Source: Topomyia yanbarensis
Taxonomy: Eukaryota; Arthropoda; Insecta; Diptera; Culicidae
Assembly (NCBI RefSeq): GCF_030247195.1
Contig: NC_080671.1
Location: forward strand, 34,260,343-34,324,342
Direction: 5' to 3'
Length of the DNA: 64,000 nucleotides
This document shows, piece after piece, positions 31,181-44,090 of this stretch. The position numbers and the translations under genes are program-made. Under the pieces are notes generated by a model. It saw only the letters and a list, made by a program, of their open reading frames with translations. It searched no databases and was not told the origin of the DNA. Each line of letters opens with the position of its first letter. Position 1 is the stretch's first letter.

Positions 31181-34100
31181 TCGGTACTTCATTAGAACCC
31201 GGCCGACCACCTGTCGGGTACTTGTTTTGGTCACTATATTCCGCTTCACTCGAACAGGACGTTCGGTTGTTTATAGAAACGAGATAATACCTGTTTCCAA
31301 ATTTAAATTTGTACTTTTTCACTCCCTCCTACGGTTTAGTGAAATATCCAATCTCAATAAGGTTTTTTTTCTTTTCTATTTGAAGGCTGACCCCGAAGTT
31401 ACCCATTCCTGTACATTATTTTAGACGACCAATGAAATATTTGAACATCAATTGATCAAATTTTCTAGCAAGAATTTTTCTCTTGAGTTCTAATTCGCGA
31501 TTCTCAGTGACCTTCCCTTCATTTTATGATAAAAGCTATTCGGAAAATTTTCCGCTACTTTCAAATGCAACGAATAGCATGCCAGTATTTTAAAGGATAG
31601 TGGAATTTAAAAGGCAATCAGAAAAACCCCTTCCTGGGATTAGGTGGTGAATTTTTAGTCAACCGAACGAAAATCGTTGGAATAAGGAAAAAACCAAACA
31701 ATCAATGGAAAGCTCAACCAGCTCGGTTGTAAAATTTGAACTATGGTGTTCACTATCCTGACTTGTATTGTTTGAATTTGTTCCCAGCAGAACCCGGCAC
31801 AAAACAATTTCCCTCCGCGAGTTAGTGGGTTTTGTTCAAATTTCATTGTTCTGTTTTCAATGAGAATGGACGGTTAATTCATTTGGTGCTTGTAGTGGGA
31901 TCGTGCGATGGTTTTTGTTGTATTTCCTAGTCAAAACATGGCGCAAAAAAGGATGCAGGAAATGGATTTTTTTGGGTACCGACCAGACACGTAGTAGTTG
32001 CAATTAATGTTTTGTCGACTGTGGGAATTGATATATATGATACAGGTACAGCAGAGTAAGTATACCACAAATTCTAGACGTGGTTGTTTTTTAGAATTAG
32101 TTGACCCATCATTTTTTTGTAGCTCAAAAATATAGAAATAAACGTGTTTCTTTCTCCAAGATAATAAGGGATATACGGAATCAGATTGCTTTATAAGAAT
32201 AGGTTCGTCAAAATCCCCTAACCCTTAACACTACTTATAGGGACTTGTGCAACATTTGGACCAGCTTTTTTTGCGTGGAAATCCATTTTTGCTTAATTTC
32301 ACCTTTCGAATTAAATTCCAGGATTGTTCCGGAGTGCCTGCTTCAGAAAGGTCCAATTTTTCTCATTTGACCGCAATTCCTGTGCGTTCGGGGGATTACG
32401 ATCCGTTGGCATAAAATTGAGCTCCTTGGTCTAAATTTGGCTTAATCCGGCCTTAAAAGCGTAGGGCGTGAAACCTTAAAAAGCAAAAAGCAACATTATT
32501 GGAGGAATTTTTTCAAGTACACCGCCCATTGATCGTTCCGGTTTTCACCAACGGGGTGCTCCGCTTTCCACATGAGCAAATTGCTTGCAAAACTATATTT
32601 TTGGCACACTTAAACATCTTCTGCATTCTAACTTCCACAGGGACGTCGAAAAAGGGACTACAGGAACGTGCTGGAAATTTGCTTTCCCACAAGTCTCGAC
32701 ATCCATGACGAGACAATGCGGATTCGTCAACAACTGAGTGTAGAGCTTCTGTGCATATTATTTTCCCGCTATATTTTGCCATTTGTGAAAAGAACAATGT
32801 TTTATTAATATGAAAGCTTTCAATTTTCGAAGAAATTTATCCTGTGTTGTTTTCATAAACTGGGAACTGTTTAGAGATGAGAAACAAAGCTTTCAATAAC
32901 ATTGTTGATAAAACAACTTTATTAAAATTGAGCAAAATAAAAGACAATTTGACGCATTTGTTTATTTTTGGAGTACAGAATTTAATGGTGTGATTAAATT
33001 GTTTATACAAAGTCACGTTCTCAAATTATGCACTTTTAATGACAAGACAGTTTTCTACGTTCAAGATGACATTATTTCGAAGCCGCCAGTTTCGTGAGTT
33101 TAGTATCTTCTAAGAAGTGTTATAACATAATACAGTGCATCTATTGAAAGAAGTTGGTGAATAAATCACCTAGAAGCGATAATGGGGAATCAATTTTTCA
33201 AAAACATTATTTAATGACTTGGTGTCTTTAGTACAGTTGTTGAGAGTAATATCTGAAACAACTTTGTCGAAGACACAAGAGATCTGTATATGCATCATAA
33301 GGAGATATAGAATAAATTTACGAAATTTACACCTTGTTGACATCCGCAGACACTCGGGTTCCTTATCTCTACTTGTCTTAATGATGAGCACAGATGTCGG
33401 TTGCTAAGCATTGCGTGTATCCAGTTCGTGATATATAAAGGTACTCCTTGTGCTGCTTCCAAAATTGGATTCGAAAGACACGCACCTTCAATATGGGAAT
33501 GAATTTTACAGTTATTTTCCGTCACGCTAATGGAATGTATGTGTGTGTCAAACAGACAGTTCAGTACTACATCTTCGTCAGACGAGTATTCAACATTAGC
33601 AGGTCTAATCGAACTGACATGAGAGTCTGTCGATTTCGAAAGTAACTTATTTAAGCTACTGTTCTCGTGAAGATTTGAGACATTTGTGCAGGGATTTTTC
33701 CAACCATTTCGCTCAGGGGATCGAAGGGTATTTCTGTATGCTTTGCGAGCTAACTCAAATGTCCCTGCTTCTGCGATTCCAAGCTCTTCTAAATAACTGG
33801 GATTACAATATGTGCCGAAATTTAGCGAGACGTTTTAATGATCAAAGACAATGTACTTATGATCAGATAACGACGGTTCGAGCTTGTTTGGTACGAGGCA
33901 GTTTGCCAACTAAAGCGTAGTACCGTCAGAGCAGAGAGTTACATCTAACACCTCTTCTCTGCAAGTTGGTGGAAATGTTGGGCCATTTCCTACATTAAAT
34001 TTATGCAGATTTGTACTACTTAAGGATTCTATCAATTCGGTGCCTTTCAAATCTATGTCTGGGTTGTCCTAAATTATGTGATGTACATTTGCATCGCTGC

Positions 34101-34610
34101 CGATTATGCGTGAAACCCCATTTCTGCCCCAATATGGTACAACTCTTTTCAAATCATCAAATGGGGGTATGGTTCATTATGCGACTAATATGTCGAACAA
34201 TAGACGTCTTTTCTATTTATGCTATCAATAGACAGCACAAATATCGCGAGTTGTGAGGTCGGATAGAAGACATGCATCAATACCACTATTCGCAAGTGTA
34301 CATGCACGAGGCATTTCACTTGGTTTTTCATGTCTTTTTTGCTGAAGGCTATGAAGACGGAGTTAAGTAGCTTTCCAATATAGAAGTTTTCTTTGTGGAA
34401 ACGGTTCTTGAACCAAACCTATGGAAGCTTTTCCTTCCTGCACAGAAGTTCTGAACGAGAGTAGCATCAGAGTAGCATCACTGCTCTCATATACATTTGT
34501 TGCCCAGTTCGTAATCTTATTATTTTAGGTTAATAGAAAGAAAATATTCCTGACACTAAACATGTCATAATTTTGCAAAACGCAACTTATTTTAGTTTCA
34601 AGTTTTTTTT
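31181..34610. other. Non-coding stretch with one shared repeat
   Basis: No supported gene in 3.4 kb; the many short frames lack domains. The part 33060-33270 ('gccgccagtttcg(t)gagtttagtatctt', then 'gtgttataaca') is a diverged copy of 37145-37350. Confidence 0.45.
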
Positions 34611-34975
34611 ACATTTCTTATAAAAGAAATGTATAGAATTCGCTCAAACTTTCAAGATTTTTTCCGAGGCCCGGAGGGCCGAGTCTTATATACCAATCGA
34701 CTCAGCTCGACGATTTGGGACAATGTCTGTGTGTGTGTGTGTGTCTGTGTGTGTGTATGTAACGGACAAATTCTCATTCGTGTTTCTCAGCAATGGCTAA
34801 ACCGATCTTATCCAAACCAATTTTAAATGAAAGAACTAAAAAACAGTATGAACGCTATTAATTTGTTTTTGATTCTGATGTTTAGTTTCCAAGATATGAA
34901 TGTTTGAATGCGTAAAAATGGCGTTTTTTGCAGTTTTTTTGAATTGTCTGCCGAAATTGACAATATAGATTAACA
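34611..34975 (+). mobile_element. (TG)n-associated element, copy B (variant start)
   Basis: After GTTTTTTTT it begins ACATTTCTTATAAAAGAAATG, a small hairpin analogous to the one that starts the other copies. The core 'cgaggcccggagggccgag', a (TG)n run (34725-34757), 'tttctcagcaatggctaaac' and 'caagatatgaatg' follow. The 3' end is not recognisable, so the right limit is approximate. Confidence 0.65.
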
Positions 34976-36164
34976 ATTTATATGTTTTTAAACAGCTCTA
35001 ACGAATACCTTTCGAACAAGCTATAGATTGTTGAAATCGGACTATTATCAAAAGAGATATTTAACATTAAATGCGGACGAAAGATTTTTATCATTTCCCA
35101 TTGCCAGAAATATGACCAAAAACATGTAATCTATTATTAACGCCAAAACGGCTTATTTTAGGTCAATAGTATCTTCGGAGAATTTAATGGAGGAAATATG
35201 CCCTTTCTTTTGGTATTGTGCTTTTGCTGATTAATCCCCCTATGAGTGAGATATTTTCACAAATTTTCTTGGAAGTGATTATATCGAAATGATGCCTTCA
35301 GCAAATTTGTAGCTCTTACTTTTGCGAATAACTTTACTGAAGACTTCAAATATCTATTTTGAATACTTTAAAAGTTATGGCTTGTTGTTTGTGGATTACT
35401 CTTTGTCGCCTATTTATTGTTCAATATAGAAATAATCCATTGAAATAAGCCAAACATTATTACGACAAATCGAATTTTGTATTTCATTTTTCTGTCTACA
35501 ACCGCTAGAAATAATCACCGAACACTTCCAAGTTGTCTGGAAGGAACTTGATAACTTATCAGTGCAAAAATGTTCATTTCTGCGAACCTTCTGACTGCAA
35601 TTTTTCTAACTAATGACCATCGGATCGATCTGAAACATATCGGAAAATGAAAAGCGAAATAAATAACTCCAAGCAACGGCGTAGCCCAGAGAAGGTTTTG
35701 GGGTTGAACACCATACAACGCCCCCCCCTCCCCACCCCAACAAAAAAAAATTGGATTGAAGTTGAAAATTAATTGATGCTGACTGATTTAATTCAAAATT
35801 ACAATAACAATTATCTAATCCGTACATTGATAACCTGTTGTTGTAAACATCATGAGGACTTTTGATAAATTATCGGAATGGGGTCCTGAAATGTAACTGA
35901 TCTATTGGTCTTGATTTCACAGTTGTCTAATAGCATCAATATCAAATTCCTGCCTGAAAACATTCCAATAGAAAATTCCAGAGTTCTGTAATCAATCATA
36001 ATCCTCAGATTTCTTTTCAAATTGAGATCGATTTTGTAGAGATGTACTGTAATAAGGGTCTTTATTTAATAGAAAGCGAAGTTAAAATTGATTTAATGTC
36101 TATGAAACATAGAACTGCTCACCAAAACATTGCATAACTTCCAACATTTGCTAAAAATGTTCTT
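34976..36164. other. Non-coding stretch
   Basis: No gene. At 35668-35745 'ggcgtagcccagagaagg' followed by a C-run resembles the 'gtggcgtaaccag' element end seen at 58562, but no partner end or duplication is visible. Confidence 0.4.
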
Positions 36165-36945
36165 GCCTTTCTCATTCACTCTAAAATTCGTCAATCTAAT
36201 CCCGACCCGGAGGGCCGAGTGTCATATGCCAATCGACTGAGTTCGTCGAGATCGGAAAATGTCTGTGTGTGTATGTATGTGTGTATGTGGAAAAAATGTG
36301 ACCTCTGTTTCTCAGAGATGGCTAGACCGATTTGCACAAAGTTAGTCTCAAATGAAAGGTACAACCTTCCCATCGGCTGCTATTGAATTTTCTATTGATT
36401 GGACTTCCGGTTCCGGGGTTATGAGTTGAAGAATGCAATCACACAGCAAATTCCCATATAAACTGAAATGAAAAAATTTCAAAATCAAATTGTATTTTTG
36501 ATGCCAAATGACTTTGAAATGCATGAAACATTGAGATGTTTGACAAAAAATGACTCTTTGGACTTTGGTACATTTTTGCCTTTTTCATATAGAAAGGTTA
36601 TGCAATCACTCTAAAAATCGTCAATCATACCGGCCCGGAGAGAATATGCAGTGAGGGGTTGCTACTTTAAAATTCAAACTAGTTTAAAATTCCTTAACAA
36701 GTTGATAATTTTCGGCAGGACCCGGATCTCCCGGATCTTTCTCCATAATCCGCCGCTGGTTTCAAGCGATGTTTCAGTATCACATAGTATCTCAAGATCG
36801 TGGCTGTCGATCCGTTGTATGTATGTGCAAATCGTACTGAACATGTAATATTCATTTCCACCATTGTATGGAACATAACCAGCCATGGAATCGTAGTCTG
36901 GTGAATGAGAAAAGCACAATTGCACCACTAGGTGAATTAAAACAG
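36165..36945 (+). mobile_element. (TG)n-associated GTTTT element, copy C
   Basis: GCCTTTCTCATTCACTC starts right after GTTCTT and the copy ends ATTAAAACAG right before GTTTTT. It carries 'cccggagggccgagtg', a TG/TATG run (36262-36288), 'cttccggttccggggttatg', a second GCCTTTTTCATATAGAAAGG module (about 36569), and the conserved end 'tgcaccactaggtgaatt'. No protein is encoded. Confidence 0.82.
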
Positions 36946-37144
36946 GTTTTTATTTTGGGAATGCGTCGAGTTGAGACGAGAACGTAATATGATTAATAAC
37001 GAGGATAACACTTTCCGAATGTAGAGAGAAATTTATGAAAAATGACGATTTCCATTCGACTCTAGCAGGTCCTGTTCGATTTGTTGTATGACCAATTATA
37101 TGTATAAGTCAAATGTTCAAAAACAGTAATTTAAGGTCAAGATC

Positions 37145-37465
37145 GCATCATTTTGAAACCGCCAATTTCGGAGGTTTAGTATCTTCGATGAGTGTTACAA
37201 ATGTTAAACAGCACATCATTTGATAAAATAATTTTGACGGCATATCGTCCAAGAAGTATTTATGGTGAATTTTCTCAGGTTAATATTCAGGACTACAATA
37301 AAGTCTCAACAAATTCGCTAAAGACACGAACTCTGTTGCTATTTTCTGAAAAAATAATTCTGCATAATTTAAAACTTCAAAAATTACGGTTTCGGAATTA
37401 TGCCGTTTGGACAGTATGATCGATTTTCACCAAACCCCCACCAAACCGAATTTCTGGCTACGCCG
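37145..37465 (-). repeat. Dispersed repeat ending in a 'ggcgtagccagaaattcgg' terminus
   Basis: The left part matches 33060-33270. The right part, read on the minus strand from about 37463 (ggcgtagccagaaattcggt, then ggtgggggtttggtgaaaatcg), matches 58562-58610. This looks like the terminus of a DNA transposon or MITE family, but the other end is not identified here. Confidence 0.6.
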
Positions 37466-39440
37466 CCGACTTCAAGTAAGTAGAAACAAAGTCGTTCTAC
37501 ACTCGTTCACAAGAAACTTCTTCGAATGCTGAATATCTATTATAATACATTGAAACCCTGATTTTATCAGCCAAATATGAACATCTGTTTGATGGGCTCT
37601 AGCAGACGAACAAGACAGAATTCGAGTAAATCCTTTCTTGAGCACGTTTTCCTTATCATGGAGATGGAAATATGTAAAGTAAAAAGTTCATCATAATCAG
37701 AAATAGTTATCAGACTACATCAAGGGACGGGAAGAATATTTTAACAGCTTCAGTTTATTATAAAGAAAAAAATTGCCCGATTTAGTCAATGTACCCATTT
37801 TGTCAGCCTAAAATACACCATGAGACTGATAAAAATGGGTCTTTATTGCATGTATTATTCACTGTGTTTCACATTAATAGGTATATTTCACTTTTGGGGA
37901 TTTTTTTATTGCATCGAACTACAACAATTTTTAGGTAGTTTTCAAGGGGTTATTTTATAGACTTCTTCCAAAATTTGGCGAACCTATTCCAATTCGTATA
38001 CCAATTAATCGGTATACTTAACGGTTTATATGTTGCAGATAGAGAAAATACTGAAATTTTCAGCTTTTTCCTACACAATATTACGAAAGCAATTTTTCCT
38101 AATAAGTTTGTGAAAATTATAAACTATTTGAAATTTTTAAATAGATTTATTTTTTATTTAACCGTGATTTTTTAATAAATAGTGACCATCGCTTCACAAC
38201 GTAGTCTATTTTTCATGGCTTACGGTGAGCACGATCTCTCGAATTGCTGAACTGAAAATTATGGAATAGAAATTAATTTTTAGTATTCTTTACAGATTTA
38301 ACTCGCCGCGCAGATAGCTCTGAATTAGACCCGCTGGTGCCCTAAGACGATTTCGCTAGGTTTTCAGAGCACTGTGCACCCAGTGCATGAACGCAGGTGA
38401 CGGAAGGTTATCGAAAAGTTTTGTGAAAATGAAAATGCCAGTAATGATGATGATTTTCCCAAACGGTTCGTTTTCGAGAGGTTTTTATTTGTTCTTTGGC
38501 ATTAGGATTAGCGATAATAATTCAAATCAAGGATACTACTGGGAAGTCACCTTTAGAAAAAGTCGATGTCGAAGTAAAATTTGGAACTATGCACGCATGC
38601 ACTTCAGAGATAGCGTGATATCAGGAGCTGCGATTTCATTAAATTTTCTTAGCTCTCAGTCGCGTTGGAAATTTGAGTAAAGTATAAACTTCAAATCGAT
38701 TCAAAAAAAATTCGATTTTTTTGGCTCAGTACAATATATAAATTCAGTTTTCCCACCACAATTTAGATATTTTATTTTATGGGCCATTTGTTCGCTTTCC
38801 CATTGATTTGGTTTGAGATTTCTAGCACTGATGTTGTCCTATGCTGATTTGAGCGATTCTCTGAGTCCTGCCACTATCCCATGTAATATGTGTTATCAAA
38901 AACATCGCGAAGCATCACGTTTTAAATGTTCTCAAACGATATAATATCCGAAGAGAGTTATAAGAAATGTCTCATCACACTGTTAGGTGGATTATAAGCG
39001 TTTTTAATTTTAAATGCATTTACTAAAAATAAAAAAAAATCAAAAAAGATACCTCTTCTGTAGCGCCGTAGATTCTGTAGATTTCCTTATAACGTGTCGG
39101 AGTGGTAGTGGTTTCTCTTACTACTAGAACCTACTAGCCTCTCTCTCTATACGATAAATTACCACTGGCACTTAATGCCCGTCCACAGCCATCACGATTG
39201 GATTACTTTTCACTGCCTCACCTTCCACTACTGATACCCGACTAATGACTTCTCCAAAATGCAATATCCAGTCAGTAAGGTTTGCACTTCGCTACATTTC
39301 TTTTTTTTTCGTATGAAACACTGCAATGTGGCTCTTTAATTAAATTTCTTTAATTTTATTTTGAGGGAGATTAAATTAGCTGCCTTACTCTTACTACAGT
39401 TATTGCCTGTCGGATTAGTTTCCATAATAATTTCAACCGG
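37466..39440. other. Non-coding stretch
   Basis: Nearly 2 kb with no gene or clear repeat. A 97-codon frame at 38387-38680 begins with a plausible ATG but its composition is unremarkable and no domain is visible. Confidence 0.4.
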
Positions 39441-39665
39441 ATAGTCTTCCGCCGTTCACCCAACTTCAAGCAGCTGTTGCAATACGTGATCCATATGTTC
39501 CACCCGCATCCCACTGTAACTCGTTCGCAACACCTTTCATTCGAAACCACTAGGGAGGACGTTGGTCGCCAGCATAGTCCAGTTTTCGTGACCGTAGAGG
39601 ACAATAGATCTAATAAGCGTTTTCTCGATGTTTTACTTGGTGCGGTAGCGTACTTCGGTTTCCAG
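39441..39665 (-). pseudogene. Fragment of a non-LTR element C-terminal region
   Basis: On the minus strand, from about 39660, the translation contains RYRTK, a stop, then KTLIRSIVLYGHENWTMLAT and, after a slip, KVLRTSYSGMRVEHMDHVLQ. The K-T-L-I-R-P-V-xx-Y-G-x-E-x-W-T pattern and VLRxIF-like continuation are typical of the part just after RT in insect non-LTR elements (and their genomic debris). Only about 70 residues survive, with at least one stop and one frameshift. The downstream end fades into unrelated sequence. Confidence 0.65.
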
Positions 39666-39684
39666 GGTTGCAGTCGGCACGATT

Positions 39685-39781
39685 CCCAAGAAACAATTGA
39701 AGTTTTATAGCACGCTACAAGTACAATCTAAGTTTTATGAGTGGCTATAAAACCACAGTAAAACCTCAATTGTTACCAGGG
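39685..39781. mobile_element. Short MITE, 97 bp
   Basis: The ends CCCAAGAAACAATTGAAGTT and, reversed, CCCTGGTAACAATTGAGGTT match at 15 of 20 positions, and the match extends to 'ttta'. The middle contains 'ttttatagcacgcta' and 'ttttatgagtggctataaaa', so the whole unit folds back. TT may be duplicated at the edges. I recall similar units in mosquito DNA. Confidence 0.65.
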
Positions 39782-39904
39782 TTACCTGCCAGAATAGAAT
39801 TTCGCTTATTGGAGTCGGATCGCACAGTGGCACAACGTAGAACAAAAGGTGGACTGCAGTCCAAACTTTGTCGTATCGGTTCAAATAGGACGATTTTATG
39901 TAAT

Positions 39905-40215
39905 TTTGGTACGCTGAATTCGTTTTTGATATTAAAATATTTCAAAAATAAGCGTTTACTAATCATTAGGGTGTCTCAATTTTTTTTTTTTTTGAAGTTT
40001 GTGTATATTAATTTTCGTGTGCTAAATCGTTTTTAATATTAACACATGTAAAAAAAAATTCATTATACGTTAGCGTGGCTCAAAAAATTATTTTGTTGCG
40101 AAAGTTCAAAAAAATTGTTTAAAGAAGTTTTTGTGCGCTGAATTTCTATTTTAATTATAAAAATAGAAATTAACTTTACTACTTTTTAGAGTGGCTCAAA
40201 AGTAAGTATTTTGTC
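39905..40215 (+). repeat. Three degenerate ~115-130-bp units with hAT-end-like motif
   Basis: Each unit runs 'gtacgctgaattcgttttt' / 'gtgctaaatcgttttta' / 'gtgcgctgaatttctatttt' and ends with 'ttagggtgtctcaa' / 'ttagcgtggctcaa' / 'ttagagtggctcaa'. The last motif equals the terminal TAGAGTGGCTC of the foldback element at 47585. Confidence 0.65.
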
Positions 40216-42866
40216 TTTTTTTATGAATTTGTCAATAGTTATTTTGGAATTTATTTTCCATATTGAAACGAATTAATGGACATCTCATTATGGGGCTTCA
40301 GAAATGACTATTTTGTTTTTACGGATCAAATAAGATGTGTACGACTAATTTTGGAACATATAATTCATTAGTGGGTTACTTGATATGAAAGCTACATTTT
40401 CTATCATTTTCAAAACAAACATTTTGAGCGTCTTAGTGGAATGTTTTATTACATTCACTAATCAACAAGATGGTCAACGATTGTTTTTCGTAGGTGTGTT
40501 TTAAGTTACTTAGATTGCTTATTTCATATCTTAAATGAAAGAAATCCAATGGTTCATTTAAACATGGTGTTATTTTTTTGGATAATATCGCATACCCTTA
40601 AGCTATATCAGTGCTATACAAATTCGGATCAAAATACTCTCACCAAACGAGTAGAGTTCAACTGTATTCACTCTATTTGACAGTTATTGCGCAAGTTAGC
40701 AAGAAATAGTTCCAGAAACATTTTATAACCTATTTTAGATGGTTGAAACTTAAAATTAAGAAAGACATTCTAAATGCCTTTACCATTTAAAAAACATACT
40801 TCCCTCTCGACTCCTTACTCTTGATCACTAGTAAAACCCTTGTTCATCATGCTCTCAACACTATTTAACAGTTGTGCATGTATTCGATATCAGTAATAAC
40901 CATGCGTCTCCATTCACAGTTTTTTTAAATTTTGACTGCTTATCGCAGTTTTTCGCAAAACTAGCATATACTCATTTTAAAGAAAAAATTAAAAGCTTTC
41001 TAATGAGTATAGTGTGATCGCGGGCATTCACGGGCGTCGTTGTTGTTATCACATTAGAAGTTCCAATTCAATAAAAATTTATGACAAACAGTTATCTAAA
41101 CACTAACTAAACCAACTAGTGACTTATTTTTGGCGATTTTATGATGTAATTTTATCACACGGATAATTTTGGTGAAGTAATGAAATTCATAAAAACAAAC
41201 ATTTCTTTGAAAAACGAAAATAACCGGATGAAGTTCCTATGATCAAATTATGCAAAAAACACCTGAAATGTTTCATGCCCAACTTTTTTCTAGTGCATGT
41301 AGGGTTTCAAAACTATTTTTCCTTGAAAAAGGTGGGGTCAAGAAACACGAAAAGCCTATTTTCATAAAGATAGGTACTTCTATGGCAGTGCTAGAAGCTG
41401 GTCAATGTTTACCTTGTAATGCTCAATACAATTCTCTTAGAATAATTACAATAGTTCAATAACATGGAAAACGTAGCCAACGACGGTCTAAATTGATAAG
41501 TTTTATCAGTTTTCAATAATATTGCACCATAACGAAGATATATGAAAAAATCATTTTCGGTCATCAATGTAAACTGTCCAGCACTGCTCCATCGGAATCC
41601 AATCAGACTAATTGCAATAAATTCAGTTCTAGAGCTGATCCTTGTAACTGTTAATACTCAAATTAAAGACAACAATCACATTCATGAGCCTTACTTGTTT
41701 TTGTGAACAAATCTCGCCTCAATCAAAAGTTATAGCTGTTTAAAAACGTTGTTGTCCACAAACAACATGGGCATGAATGGGTTAAAAAGCTGCCAAAAAT
41801 TTATTTTACGTTCAAATCACTCAAAATCTCGCAAAAATGTCTCTGATGGCTCAGCTGATAGGAGAAAAATACTAGCGAGAATATCCGGGATCGTCCCACT
41901 GTGGATCGATGCGTTGATTTAACTGAGCCGTGGGTCATTTTATATTTCCAATACTTAAATATAAAAATGTTTGTTTTGTATGGAACGAAAAGGTAGATCA
42001 CCCGATTCTTATCTTTACCCTACCCGCTTTACCCTACCCGGTGTTGGTTTGATCGATGTTTTCTATTTATGTGTAATGCATTAGCTTAAATCTTAATACG
42101 AAAATTGAGGCGCTTGATTCGAGATTTCGTAATGCTAAAGCTTTAAAGCTAAATTTAGAAGATATCCCCAATCAGTTTCACTTTTATTGAATTCCTGAGT
42201 ATTATTCTTGGAGTTATTTTTTGTTCTGTGAACTGATTAATATAATATAGTTGGGTTCAACTGCTAGCGATCAGTCATCGCTACGAGCAGTAGGTATAAT
42301 AAAAATAATAATAGGAACTCGAATGTCGTTATTGACGTGAAGAAACGCAATGTTATATGTAAGTTACAAAATAATAGTGTGTAATTGGAAAAAATCAGTA
42401 AATACTAAATCGTCTTATAACTTTAAATTGAAAACGATGAGTTATACTTTTTTATACACCAATCGATTGTAATTGATGACGGCTACAATTTCTGAAAGAA
42501 CGAATTCTTATATTTTCTCAAAAATAGCCAAAACTACGTAGAACTACTACTGCTCAGGAACTCGTAAATTCCATAACTAATAACTCTATTCTTCTATTTG
42601 TTAACGTGACCTGTTAACAAAAGACATACCTTTCCTGTGGTGGGGACAGATTTTAAATCGATTAGGTGACAGCTGATATATGACCGGTCAATGTAAGCGT
42701 TCCCATTTTTTTACCGCTTTGTAGTCAGCGTAACTTTTTACCCCTTTGGTATTCTGAGTGTTGATACGTTTGATACGCAGACACATTTTTCATATTTTGA
42801 ATATAAGTGATGCCATACTTAGTTGCGTTTCGGCTTCGCCTCATCAGAAACCGACACTAACTTTTA
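40216..42866. other. Non-coding stretch
   Basis: 2.6 kb without a supported gene. Part of 42250-42340 resembles CACGG-family neighbours at 45690-45730 and 47320-47400 ('cgaatgtcgttatt', 'agcagtaggtataataaaaa'). The sequence at 42820-42866 is the left portion of the repeat also seen at 24480. Confidence 0.45.
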
Positions 42867-43039
42867 TCGGAAAAGATTAGCGCCGGCTTGACGCAAATCC
42901 CTTAAAACTAAAACACTTTGTGTTTCAATCGAACGACTGATAAAACGTGATGTGCCGTTCGAGCAGAAGTTCTGTTTATGCCGATGAGACACAGTGAAGC
43001 CGAAACTTGTCTTGGCTTAGCAGGCCTATGCGAAATATA
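42867..43039 (+). repeat. Direct repeat, left copy (173 bp)
   Basis: It begins TCGGAAAAGATTAGCGCCGG, ends CAGGCCTATGCGAAATATA, and recurs at 44461-44629 with a 4-bp indel and one or two substitutions. The two copies bracket the R1-like fragment. Confidence 0.92.
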
Positions 43040-44090
43040 CCGTCTTAAGGTTACTGGGCTCTGGAACAGTAACCCAATAGATCGTGTAACTAGCCACACA
43101 AGACTGTGGCCCCAAATGGTTACTTGGGATGAATATACACTTGCTCCCAGTGACCTTACACTCACATGTAGTTTTCCTTCTAAAACTTTCAATGTGAGAA
43201 TTCCTCTTCGTGAGGAATGGCTGTCTGGCTGGATGGAGCGACAACTTGAAGAATACGTAGTTTGTTATACGGACGGTTCTTTGTTGGAGGGCCGAGCCGG
43301 TGCTGGTGTCTATTGTCATGAGATGAGATTAAACCAATCTCATTCGCTTGGTAGATACTGTACCGTATTCCAAGCAGAAATCTTTGCGATTCTGTGTGGC
43401 GTACAATCCGCACTTCAATAGGGAATTTGCGGTAAAAGAATCTATTTTTGCTCTGACAGTCAGGCTGCCCTGACAGCACTTAGTTCGGCAGATTCGAGAT
43501 CGAAATTAGTAATCGCATGTCGAACTCAAATCGAAGAACTTAGCATTTCAAATGCTATCTACCTTCTATGGGTACCCGGTCATTCCGGTATTACTGGAAA
43601 TGAATGGGCGGACGAATTGGCTAGAGCTGGCGCTGCGACTGATTTCGTTGGTCCAGAACCAGTTCTACCACTGTCAATAAGTTGGATAAAGCACAAGGTT
43701 CGCTCTTGGGCTGCATTCGAACATGCCAACCATTGGCGTAGCTTGCACACTTGCGTTCAAACAAAGGCTTTTCTGCCGGATGTGAGTCCGAAAATGTCAA
43801 GAAATTTGTTGCATTTTTCCAAGCACAAGTGCAGTATTCTGGTCAGGGCACTGACTGGACATTGCAAACTCAATTATCACATGGCTACTATTCAGCGCGC
43901 TGAGTATTATTCATGTGATCTTTGTGAATCCTATTACGGAACATCATATCATTTGATATGCAATTGCCCTGTATTAATGCAATTGCGCATCCGGATTTTT
44001 GGTTCTCCATACATAGATGAACCTATGTACAGAGAGCTGAAATTTAAGGATATGCTTTTGTTCCTAACCCAGTGTGGTAAAGAGCTATAG
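43040..44090 (+). pseudogene. RNase H and C-terminal domain of R1-like ORF2
   Basis: One frame is open from 42978 to the TAG at 44088-44090 except for a single in-frame TAG at 43419-43421. RNase H removes the RNA strand of the element's RNA/DNA hybrid. All catalytic blocks are present: YTDGSLLEGRAGAG (D), TVFQAEIFAI (E), CSDSQAALTAL (D) and LWVPGHSGITGNEWADELA (H, D). The C-terminal part has LVRALTGHCKLNYHM and a cysteine/histidine cluster, CDLCESYYGTSYHLICNC. The first residues of this open frame (before 43040) lie in the direct repeat, so whether they belong to the element is unclear. A single stop suggests a fairly recent loss. Confidence 0.88.

Noticed and set aside
42978..43039. ATG at 42978 as a true start of the RNase H protein
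   Set aside because: It lies in the flanking direct repeat; ORF2 of such elements is far longer and starts upstream of endonuclease.
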